This document shows positions 1 to 4,723 of a stretch of DNA of 9,057 nucleotides, piece after piece (within the stretch, counting starts at the first letter, position 1; the number at the start of each line of letters is the position of its first letter). The notes under the pieces are model-generated. The model saw nothing but the letters and a program-made list of their open reading frames with translations, was not told the origin of the DNA and did no database searches. The translations under genes and the position numbers were made by a program. The stretch covers positions 1 through 9,057 of the forward strand of contig JAILIJ010000376.1 of NCBI GenBank assembly GCA_024695315.1, read 5' to 3'. Source of the DNA: Bacteroidaceae bacterium. Its GTDB lineage: Bacteria; Bacteroidota; Bacteroidia; Bacteroidales; Bacteroidaceae.

Positions 1-2
1 TC

Positions 3-356
3 TTCGCATACAACCGTTCAAGTGGTAAGATCCACACGACAAAGATTTGCAACCCTTACACTGGTCCTGCAACAGAGAAGCAGCTCGCTCAGCAAGCTAA
101 GTTCAAGGCTCGCTCGCTCAACGTTAGCCGTTGGCTTCTTGCTAACCACCCTTCTGATACTAACCCTCACGGCACTGACGAGTATCGTCACGCTCAGTCG
201 CTCAAAAAGCAGTACGGTCTCTCTAACGTGCGTCAGGTGGTGAGCATGTACATGGATGAGGGTGGTAAGGTGACGCTCCCAGGCAACGTTCCTGAAGCTG
301 TTACTCCTACTAACCCTGACACACCTAATCCGGGAGAAGGAAACGAGGATGTGTAA
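3..356 (+). CDS. Hypothetical protein, C-terminal 117 residues (5' end outside window)
   Basis: An uninterrupted frame runs from the window edge to the TAA at 354-356, giving 117 residues with no start codon inside the window that would define the gene. The visible part is basic and soluble: it opens FAYNRSSGKIHTTKICNPYT, continues through a Gln/Ala/Lys-rich stretch (ATEKQLAQQAKFKA), then SRWLLANHPSDTNPHGTDEY and a helical QSLKKQYGLSNVRQVVSMY segment. It ends in a Pro/Thr/Asn-rich acidic tail (about the last 20 residues, with NPDTPNP), which looks disordered. I do not recognise the family. No membrane segment or catalytic motif is visible. Amino-acid usage is balanced and the frame is open throughout, unlike the low-complexity reading frames on the opposite strand, so I take it as a real gene. 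Its last codon and stop coincide with the first unit of the heptamer array that follows. Confidence 0.72.
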   Translation, partial: FAYNRSSGKIHTTKICNPYTGPATEKQLAQQAKFKARSLNVSRWLLANHPSDTNPHGTDEYRHAQSLKKQYGLSNVRQVVSMYMDEGGKVTLPGNVPEAVTPTNPDTPNPGEGNEDV

Positions 357-499
357 AGTGTAAAGTGAAGAGTGAAGAGTGAAAAGTGAAGAATGTATTT
401 TAGTGAAAAGTGAAGAGTGTATTTTAGTGAAGAGTGAAGAGTGAAGAGTGAAGAATGAAGAGTGTATTTTAGTGAAAAGTGAAGAGTGAAGAGTGAAGA
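351..499. repeat. Heptamer tandem array (gtgaaga) with three 10-base inserts
   Basis: The array is built of 7-base units: gtgtaaa twice (351-364), then mostly gtgaaga with variants gtgaaaa (379-385, 403-409, 472-478) and atgaaga (455-461). The heptamer phase is broken three times by the same 10-base insert, [a/g]tgtatttta, at 393-402, 417-426 and 462-471, always followed by a fresh gtgaa[a/g]a unit. The longest uninterrupted run is five units (427-461). The first unit overlaps the GTG-TAA end of the upstream gene. Arrays of this kind occur in Bacteroidetes intergenic DNA; their function is not known to me. There are no spacers of CRISPR type. Confidence 0.9.
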
Positions 500-675
500 A
501 TGGCCATCCGGAACGGGGGCCTCCGGGACTATGGAAAATAAACGAAAATTTAGAACATAGCATAGCGATTTCATCGAACGAACGTTTGCAGTCCGTAGGG
601 GGCAAAAATAAAGTGAGTGAGGTAACTTGCAAATAGAGGATTTTTTATCTCTTTGACTCGCGGAGGATATTTTTC
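500..675. other. Gene-free stretch after the heptamer array
   Basis: I see no gene in this stretch. It contains a GC-rich patch (about 502-530) with a small inverted repeat, ccgga at 508-512 and tccgg at 522-526, and a weak hairpin around 635-652 (aga/tct and gat/atc arms with a T-rich loop). The latter could be a poor terminator. No promoter of the TTTG/TAnnTTTG type is obvious. The reverse strand stays open here through chance and array periodicity and gives a low-complexity product, which I do not accept as coding. Confidence 0.5.
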
Positions 676-704
676 GAACACGGAAAAAACGGAAAGAACG
701 GAAA
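676..704. repeat. ACGGAA-type repeat, copy 1
   Basis: This 29-base unit starts gaacacggaa and ends cggaaagaacggaaa. It matches 773-801 at 26 of 29 positions, the three differences being adjacent (aaa versus ggc). It is itself made of repeated ACGGAA cores. Its end can pair locally with ttccg at 708-712 (cggaaa...tttccg), but the right-hand arm is much more decayed than in copy 2. Confidence 0.8.
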
Positions 705-720
705 CTTTTCCGCGACCAAA

Positions 721-764
721 TCTTAATTCTTAATTAAGTAAATTCTTAATTCTGAAATCTTAAT
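721..764. repeat. Short tcttaat heptamer array
   Basis: Units of tcttaat lie at 721-727, 728-734, 744-750 and 758-764, with the variant tctgaaa at 751-757. One 9-base stretch (735-743) breaks the phase. Read on the minus strand the unit is attaaga, two changes from the gtgaaga of the large array and one from its atgaaga variant. I therefore take it as a related heptamer block in inverted orientation. Confidence 0.7.
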
Positions 765-861
765 TTTTTAACGAACACGGAAGGCACGGAAAGAACGGAA
801 AGGGCGGCTTCGCCTTTCGAAAAATTCCGTTAAATCCCGAAATTCCGTGGTCGTTAAAAAA
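764..861. repeat. 98-base imperfect palindrome (hairpin), REP-like
   Basis: The outer arms are 764-782 (ttttttaacgaacacggaa) and 843-861 (ttccgtggtcgttaaaaaa), 19 bases each with a single mismatch. Inside, aacgg at 794-798 can pair with ccgtt near 827-831. At the tip gaaagggcg faces cgcctttc with one bulge around a short loop. The left half includes the second copy of the 29-base ACGGAA repeat (773-801). The outer T-run and A-run would let either strand act as a crude terminator, but the length and internal repeats look more like a dispersed intergenic element. The hairpin is seen directly; the REP-like label is inference. Confidence 0.8.
773..801. repeat. ACGGAA-type repeat, copy 2
   Basis: This is the second copy of the 29-base unit at 676-704, 97 bases downstream in the same orientation and with 26 of 29 positions identical. 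It forms most of the left arm of the 764-861 hairpin. Copy 1 has no comparable right arm, which suggests either a truncated copy or independent decay. Confidence 0.8.
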
Positions 862-884
862 AGATATGACGGATGAAAGAAGAT

Positions 885-905
885 TCTTCATTCTTCATTC
901 TTAAC
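885..905. repeat. Short tcttcat heptamer run, inverted relative to the main array
   Basis: Three units, tcttcat (885-891), tcttcat (892-898) and tcttaac (899-905), are preceded by att. The reverse complement of tcttcat is atgaaga, exactly the variant unit at 455-461 in the large array. The repeat region therefore begins and ends with heptamer blocks of opposite orientation. The run ends 31 bases from the stop of the minus-strand gene at 937. Confidence 0.7.
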
Positions 906-936
906 TCAAAAAATGAATGCAGAAAAAGAGAAAAAT

Positions 937-1293
937 TTAGAACTTAAAATCTTCAATTATTTCGTCTACGACATCGTAATTGCTACCCATATTTTCTGAA
1001 TAACGAAGAAAAACAGTTCCTCGGTTTACGGTGTCCATTTCCAAGACATACACTTCAACATATCGCTCATCAAGGTATTGCTGATTACTACTTATCCTCT
1101 TCACTATAATACTTTCCAAATCCTCAACAAACTGTCCCTTAAATTCTTCGATATTGTTGTAAAACATATTATATGTACCATATCCATAACGGAAATCACC
1201 ATCATCTATCCATGCACAAATTGGTCCTTTGATAAACTCTGGGAAAATACGTTTAGATAAATCCTTATCAATAAAGTCTGTAAATTTTTCCAT
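937..1293 (-). CDS. Small acidic hypothetical protein, 118 aa
   Basis: The protein runs from MEKFTDFIDKDLSK to DEIIEDFKF. It is strongly acidic (24 Asp/Glu against 13 Lys/Arg), rich in Phe, Tyr and Asn, and has one cysteine (residue 27). It has no signal peptide or transmembrane segment, so it is probably cytosolic. The alternation of aromatic strands (FRYGYGTYNMFYNN at about 34-47, RYVEVYVLEMDTV at about 77-89, GTVFLRYSEN at about 92-101) with acidic helices suggests a compact alpha/beta fold. I do not recognise the family. The size, acidity and solitary position next to a repeat-rich region recall the orphan immunity proteins of polymorphic toxin systems, but no toxin is visible and this is only a suggestion. 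The ATG at 1293 was chosen because a consensus promoter lies about 25 bases upstream and leaves a short leader. It is transcribed alone. Confidence 0.75.
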   Translation of the reverse strand: MEKFTDFIDKDLSKRIFPEFIKGPICAWIDDGDFRYGYGTYNMFYNNIEEFKGQFVEDLESIIVKRISSNQQYLDERYVEVYVLEMDTVNRGTVFLRYSENMGSNYDVVDEIIEDFKF

Positions 1294-1317
1294 AACATAT
1301 CATTCTTGTAATAAAGG

Positions 1318-1349
1318 CAAATATATGTAAATCATAATACATCGCCAAA
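1318..1349 (-). promoter_or_regulatory. Bacteroidetes-type promoter for the 118-aa protein gene
   Basis: Read on the minus strand, TTTG (1349-1346) is followed after exactly 20 bases by TATATTTG (1325-1318). This matches the TTTG / N19-21 / TAnnTTTG consensus of the Bacteroides primary sigma factor. Transcription would start near 1312-1314, giving a leader of about 20 bases before the ATG at 1293. Confidence 0.7.
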
Positions 1350-1379
1350 GGTAATCAAGTGGACTTGGGCGAAATTACC
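1342..1379. repeat. Nested inverted repeats with two alternative folds, overlapping the promoter
   Basis: The elements are tcgcc (1342-1346), ggtaat (1350-1355), caag (1356-1359), cttg (1364-1367), ggcga (1368-1372) and attacc (1374-1379). The caag/cttg pair can be extended either by ggtaat/attacc or by tcgcc/ggcga, but not both. There is no T-run that would make it an obvious terminator for the GH28 gene. It overlaps the TTTG box at 1346-1349, so an operator role is possible. The rest of the 1294-1518 spacer is AT-rich with nothing recognisable. Confidence 0.45.
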
Positions 1380-1518
1380 TATTAATGAGTAAGTAATCAT
1401 TCTAAGATTGCCATTTAATTGGCTTTATAATATCATAATTTTAAGTTTCGAAATGATTTTTTTCACACTTGCAAAACTTTATTCATTTGTTCATATTATC
1501 ATATCAAAGTGTACGTGA

Positions 1519-2949
1519 CTAAAATGTCTTTTCCATCAAAACATCATTAAGATACAAATTATCAAAAATGATATTATTCATTTTCCCAGAACGGAAATTC
1601 CCGTCTGTCACTCCTGAAAAATGACTATTTCTGATTGTCACATTCTCAACGTAACAGTCATTATCAAGTCCGATAATCTGTACTCCGTACTTAGATTTTT
1701 CACTTGTCACATTTTCTACAAAGACATTACGCACAACAGGATAGAAACCACGGCAACAGATTTCTTTACGCTCGTAATCAAGGTTAATCTTTACCACAGA
1801 CTCACGGCATTGGCCCACCTTTATGTCTTTCATATTTATACCATCAATCACTCCTCCACGACAAGAATTAGTTTTAATTCTCAACACACGTTCAAGATTT
1901 GGTGAGTCCATAACACAGTCATGAGCAAACACATTCTTGCATCCGCCACTTATTTCCGAACCGATGACCACACCTCCATGTCCATTCTTCATCATACAGT
2001 TACGAATAATAATGTTTTGGCTTGGCACGTTTCTCGCACGTCCATCAGTATTACGACCGCTCTTAATAGCTATACAGTCATCTCCGGTATTGAAGAAACA
2101 ATCCTCAATTAGCACTCTATTACATGACTCAGGGTCACATCCATCTCCGTTCGGTCCTTCATTTATCATCTTAACCCTTCTTACTGTTATATCGGTTGAC
2201 ATGAAAGGATGGATAACCCAGAAAGGCGATCTAAGAAGTGTTACATCTTCCATCAATATGCGTTCGCACTTTACGAAGTTGACCAACTGAGGGCGCAACG
2301 CATCTTCTTCTTTGAAAACACGTTCTTTAGAAGGTCTACCCTTCTCATCTGTCATTGGCACTCCATCCTCTCCAGCTTGAAGAAGACGAGCACGAGACCC
2401 TAACTTTTGAGCTTTCATGCCTTCTTTCCAACCATATTTTTCGGCACCACACCATGGCCACCATGTTTGGCGCGATCCATTACCGTCAATACTTCCCTTG
2501 CCTGTTATGGCTATGTCATGCTGACCATAAGCATAGATACAAGGCTGTAGGTTGTAACACTCAAGACCTTCCCAACTAGTTCGTACGATGGGGTATAAGG
2601 AAGGTTGATAAGCAAAGAGTAAACTTGCTCCTTCTTCCACAACAAGATTAACGCCACTTTTTAGCGTTATAGGACCTGTTAGGAATGTGTGGTTAGCAGG
2701 TATGATAACTCGTCCACCTCCCTTCTTAGAACACTTATCAATGGCTTTCTGAATGGCCTTCTGATTGCTGGCAGCATTTGCCTTCTCATGAGCGCCATAT
2801 TTAATGACCGAATACTCCTTTTCTTTCAGTTCAGGCACACGTATGCTCAGTTCAATTTGTCGATATAAAGTAGAATCCCAGTCTGCAGCATTCACGTTCG
2901 GTATGAAAATTGCAAAAAATAAAGTTAATAAAATTAAATGTCTGTACAT
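1519..2949 (-). CDS. Secreted glycoside hydrolase family 28 (polygalacturonase-like)
   Basis: A 476-residue enzyme of the right-handed beta-helix pectinase class. Residues 1-21 form a signal peptide (MYRHLILLTLFFAIFIPNVNA) with a VNA-A cleavage site and no lipobox cysteine, so the product is exported to the periplasm or beyond. The N-terminal region (about 45-110) has the usual pectinase opening: YGA, NQKAIQKAIDKC, a GGG turn, P-A-N-H and the GPITLKSGVNL segment. The GH28 active-site motifs occur in order: GPNGDGCD at 265-272 (N267, D269), GDD at 289-291, GHGG at 323-326 (H324) and RIKT at 357-360. All catalytic Asp, His, Arg and Lys positions are kept, so it should be active on alpha-galacturonosyl bonds of pectin. 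Whether it is endo, exo, or aimed at rhamnogalacturonan or another branch cannot be told. It starts 40 bases after the response regulator stop, and I find no promoter in the gap, so co-transcription with the two-component genes is likely. Confidence 0.93.
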   Translation of the reverse strand: MYRHLILLTLFFAIFIPNVNAADWDSTLYRQIELSIRVPELKEKEYSVIKYGAHEKANAASNQKAIQKAIDKCSKKGGGRVIIPANHTFLTGPITLKSGVNLVVEEGASLLFAYQPSLYPIVRTSWEGLECYNLQPCIYAYGQHDIAITGKGSIDGNGSRQTWWPWCGAEKYGWKEGMKAQKLGSRARLLQAGEDGVPMTDEKGRPSKERVFKEEDALRPQLVNFVKCERILMEDVTLLRSPFWVIHPFMSTDITVRRVKMINEGPNGDGCDPESCNRVLIEDCFFNTGDDCIAIKSGRNTDGRARNVPSQNIIIRNCMMKNGHGGVVIGSEISGGCKNVFAHDCVMDSPNLERVLRIKTNSCRGGVIDGINMKDIKVGQCRESVVKINLDYERKEICCRGFYPVVRNVFVENVTSEKSKYGVQIIGLDNDCYVENVTIRNSHFSGVTDGNFRSGKMNNIIFDNLYLNDVLMEKTF

Positions 2950-2953
2950 GTTG

Positions 2954-2977
2954 TTAGATATTTTGTTTTTAGATATT
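2954..2977 (-). promoter_or_regulatory. 9-base direct repeat upstream of the GH28 start
   Basis: On the minus strand AATATCTAA occurs twice (2977-2969 and 2962-2954) with a 15-base period, inside the 40-base gap before the GH28 ATG. LytTR regulators bind paired direct repeats of about 9 bases, usually with roughly 21-22 bases centre to centre, so the spacing here is not the classic one. The repeats may equally be chance in AT-rich DNA. Their place directly downstream of a LytTR gene is why they are listed. Confidence 0.3.
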
Positions 2978-2989
2978 ATTATAAGCAGA

Positions 2990-3736
2990 TTATTTCCTTA
3001 GCCATTTATTCACCTCAGACTTTCTAATCCTACTAACGATAATTTCCGGGGCATCATTTCCCCTTAGATGAATCTTCTCTTTCCCATTTTCTATTCTCTC
3101 CACAGACTCCACCTGGTCATAAGGTATAATATATTTTCGATTGACTCGCATATAATATACAGGGTCCAGTTGTGAGGCCAACTGTTCCAGCGTCATATCT
3201 ATCACGAAACTTCTTCCATCAAACAATTTTAGATAGGTTTGCTTCTGTTCTGAACCCATATAACGTACATTGGATACCGGTATAACCTTTTCTCCTTTTA
3301 TGGCCTTAACAACGAAACGTTCTCGATAGATACTATTATCTCCACGACGAGATAAGTTATGTGTCTTTACTTCAAAATTTCCATGTAGTTTCATGGCCTT
3401 CGTCATGGCCAGTGCCAAGTCCTCCTCATCAAAAGGCTTGAGTAGATAAGAAAGACTATTGTAGTTAAAAGCACGTAACGCATATTCCTCGTAAGCCGTT
3501 GTAAAGATGATTGGCACGTCATCGGGAATATATTCTAAAGCATGAAAAATTAGCCCATCGTTTAATTGTATATCTGCAATAATAATGTCTATATCATGAT
3601 TATAGCTAAAATAGTCTTTGCCTTGCACTATAGAAGATATTGGACCTAAAATATTGTATGAAGGGTCCATATCCTCAAGCATATTACGCAGCAAACGATA
3701 GCTGTATATTTCATCTTCGAAAACAAGTATATTCAT
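2990..3736 (-). CDS. LytTR-family response regulator
   Basis: A 248-residue transcription factor. Residues 1-115 form a receiver domain: acidic pocket E7/D8, phospho-acceptor D55 in IIIADIQLNDG, switch Thr at 79-80 in IIFTTAYEEYALRAF, and K100-P101 in YLLKPFDEEDL. A linker (about 116-138) joins it to a LytTR DNA-binding domain (about 139-248) with the family landmarks FVVKAIKGEKVIPVSNVRYM, QTYLKLFDGRSFVIDMTLEQL and YYMRVNRKYIIP. It should be phosphorylated by the kinase encoded immediately upstream and bind direct-repeat DNA. The kinase TAA and this ATG are separated by two bases, so the two genes are almost certainly translated from one message. Length and all key residues are normal for the family. 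The GH28 gene 40 bases downstream is the nearest candidate target, an inference from position only. Confidence 0.93.
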   Translation of the reverse strand: MNILVFEDEIYSYRLLRNMLEDMDPSYNILGPISSIVQGKDYFSYNHDIDIIIADIQLNDGLIFHALEYIPDDVPIIFTTAYEEYALRAFNYNSLSYLLKPFDEEDLALAMTKAMKLHGNFEVKTHNLSRRGDNSIYRERFVVKAIKGEKVIPVSNVRYMGSEQKQTYLKLFDGRSFVIDMTLEQLASQLDPVYYMRVNRKYIIPYDQVESVERIENGKEKIHLRGNDAPEIIVSRIRKSEVNKWLRK

Positions 3737-3738
3737 GA

Positions 3739-4371
3739 TTATGATTTTTCCTTTATAAGTGGAATACGGACCGTAAATGTAGTGCCATCGTTTTCCACTT
3801 CCATTTCTCGTCCAAAGAGTAAAAACATAGTCTCATTCATAAAGGCAAGTCCAGTCTTCGTAGACTCTATTTCCGACACAAGTGGAGATATTTTATTGCT
3901 GAACGAAAGGTATTTACCATCTGTATCAATTACTACCACAAGCGGATTATCCTCCGTATGAACATTATGCTTTATTGCGTTCTCAAGCAGTCCTTGAAGT
4001 GCCATTGGTGGCAGAGGATAGCCCCTAAGGTTCTTCACTTTCTGACTTATCTTTAGACGGATACAATTCATGTGTCGAACACTCATAAGTTCATAGTAAT
4101 CTTGCATCAATTCCATTTCTTGCTCCACAGGCACATGATATTCGTCGCCATAAGTTAGAAGATAACGGTAAATATTTGCCAGATGACGTATGAATTTAAC
4201 GGCGACAACTGGTTCTTGCATGATAAGGCTCATGACAAGTGTGAGGCTATTGAAAAGGAAATGTGGTGTGACATGGCGACGTAGTTTCATCAACCTGACC
4301 TCACGTTTCATTAACCGCACCTCTTCCTCCAGTTCTTCTATTCTCTTTATATAGTCATTCTCTGTGTTCAT
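3739..4371 (-). CDS. Soluble LytS-type sensor histidine kinase lacking a sensor domain
   Basis: A 210-residue kinase of the His_kinase (LytS/YehU) class. It begins with a short heptad-like coiled coil (about 8-32, KRIEELEEEVRLMKREVRLM) followed at once by the phosphorylation box HVTPHFLFNSL, with H37 as probable phospho-acceptor. The ATP-binding half carries the N-box PPMALQGLLENAIKHN (121-136, N131) and a shortened G-region, STKTGL (170-175), where the usual first Gly of GxGL is replaced. Relatives in Bacteroidetes normally carry several transmembrane helices or a seven-bladed sensor before the PHFLFN box. Here there is no membrane segment and only about 30 residues before it, so the protein is cytosolic and must sense through a partner or an internal signal, or be a truncated form. 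The start at 4371 is the first ATG in a frame consistent with the family. A short ORF overlaps it by 17 bases. Confidence 0.9.
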   Translation of the reverse strand: MNTENDYIKRIEELEEEVRLMKREVRLMKLRRHVTPHFLFNSLTLVMSLIMQEPVVAVKFIRHLANIYRYLLTYGDEYHVPVEQEMELMQDYYELMSVRHMNCIRLKISQKVKNLRGYPLPPMALQGLLENAIKHNVHTEDNPLVVVIDTDGKYLSFSNKISPLVSEIESTKTGLAFMNETMFLLFGREMEVENDGTTFTVRIPLIKEKS

Positions 4372-4453
4372 TTATTATCTTTTTAGACATATCAAAAAAT
4401 ACGTCAACCTCATACTCCACATTTACCTCATAGGCATTACTAAAAGGTAACAT
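4355..4453 (-). CDS. Possible leader ORF, 32 aa, overlapping the kinase start
   Basis: An ATG at 4453 opens 32 codons (MLPFSNAYEVNVEYEVDVFF, then DMSKKIINEHRE) ending in TGA at 4357-4355, which is 17 bases inside the kinase gene in another frame. It begins one base after the stop of the 34-codon ORF before it. The spacing would suit translational coupling to the kinase, but no strong ribosome site is visible and the length is within chance expectation. I do not recognise the peptide. Confidence 0.2.
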   Translation of the reverse strand: MLPFSNAYEVNVEYEVDVFFDMSKKIINEHRE

Positions 4454-4454
4454 A

Positions 4455-4559
4455 TCAACTATACAGCTCTGATGAGAACATGAATAGGAAAAAGATACGT
4501 CTAATAAATTCTAACAACGAGATATGAGCTTCATGCTCGAAGTTTTCGGAAAGAACCAT
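4455..4559 (-). CDS. Possible leader ORF, 34 aa, in the kinase 5' leader
   Basis: This is the first ATG of its frame downstream of the predicted transcription start near 4633. It encodes MVLSENFEHEAHISLLEFI followed by RRIFFLFMFSSELYS, a short amphipathic start and a hydrophobic, Phe-rich end. It stops at 4457-4455, one base before the next short ORF. The same frame remains open further upstream into the thioredoxin terminator, but that part cannot be on this transcript. It could be a leader peptide, a decayed gene end or chance. Confidence 0.18.
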   Translation of the reverse strand: MVLSENFEHEAHISLLEFIRRIFFLFMFSSELYS

Positions 4560-4638
4560 AAGACGTTTTTGAGCTTTATCCCTCTCAATAGGCTTATGAT
4601 AAGACCCAAGCCAACGTATGAAGTTACAGATTACTGCA

Positions 4639-4669
4639 CAAAGATACAATTTAGAAAAGAAAATACAAA
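4639..4669 (-). promoter_or_regulatory. Bacteroidetes-type promoter for the kinase/regulator/GH28 unit
   Basis: On the minus strand TTTG (4669-4666) is followed after 19 bases by TATCTTTG (4646-4639) and then TGCA, a full match to the TTTG / N19-21 / TAnnTTTG consensus. It sits just past the thioredoxin terminator. The start would be near 4633, leaving a leader of about 260 bases before the kinase ATG at 4371. I find no closer consensus promoter. Confidence 0.7.
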
Positions 4670-4676
4670 ATAGGAT

Positions 4677-4706
4677 AAAAAAAACGTGGCAAAAAATTGC
4701 CACGTT
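4677..4706 (-). terminator. Rho-independent terminator of the thioredoxin gene
   Basis: A perfect 10-base stem (aacgtggcaa at 4683-4692, ttgccacgtt at 4697-4706) encloses a 4-base loop. On the minus strand a run of eight T follows (4684-4677, the first two shared with the stem base). It starts 17 bases after the thioredoxin stop codon. Confidence 0.93.
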
Positions 4707-4723
4707 CCTTTCTTTCTGTTTTT

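Noticed and set aside
351..499. CRISPR array
   Set aside because: The units are 7 bases with no unique spacers of 25-40 bases, and no cas genes are visible.
18..632. Long minus-strand reading frame (about 204 codons) across the 5' gene and the heptamer array
   Set aside because: Its centre is the translated heptamer array (FTLHSSLFT-type repetition) and the rest is antisense to a well-formed plus-strand gene. A second minus frame (233-574) shows the same repetition, as expected from a non-multiple-of-three repeat read in all frames.
1921..2290. Plus-strand frames inside the GH28 gene
   Set aside because: They are antisense to a complete enzyme with all catalytic motifs, and have no promoter or recognisable protein features.
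4460..4650. Transposase or insertion-sequence remnant in the kinase leader
   Set aside because: The translated frame has a superficially transposase-like end, but no terminal inverted repeats, target duplication or recognisable catalytic residues are visible.
4455..4703. 82-codon minus-strand gene starting at 4703
   Set aside because: Its ATG lies inside the thioredoxin terminator stem and upstream of the predicted promoter, and its first part is the terminator T-run. Only the 34-codon part after the promoter is kept, as a weak leader ORF.
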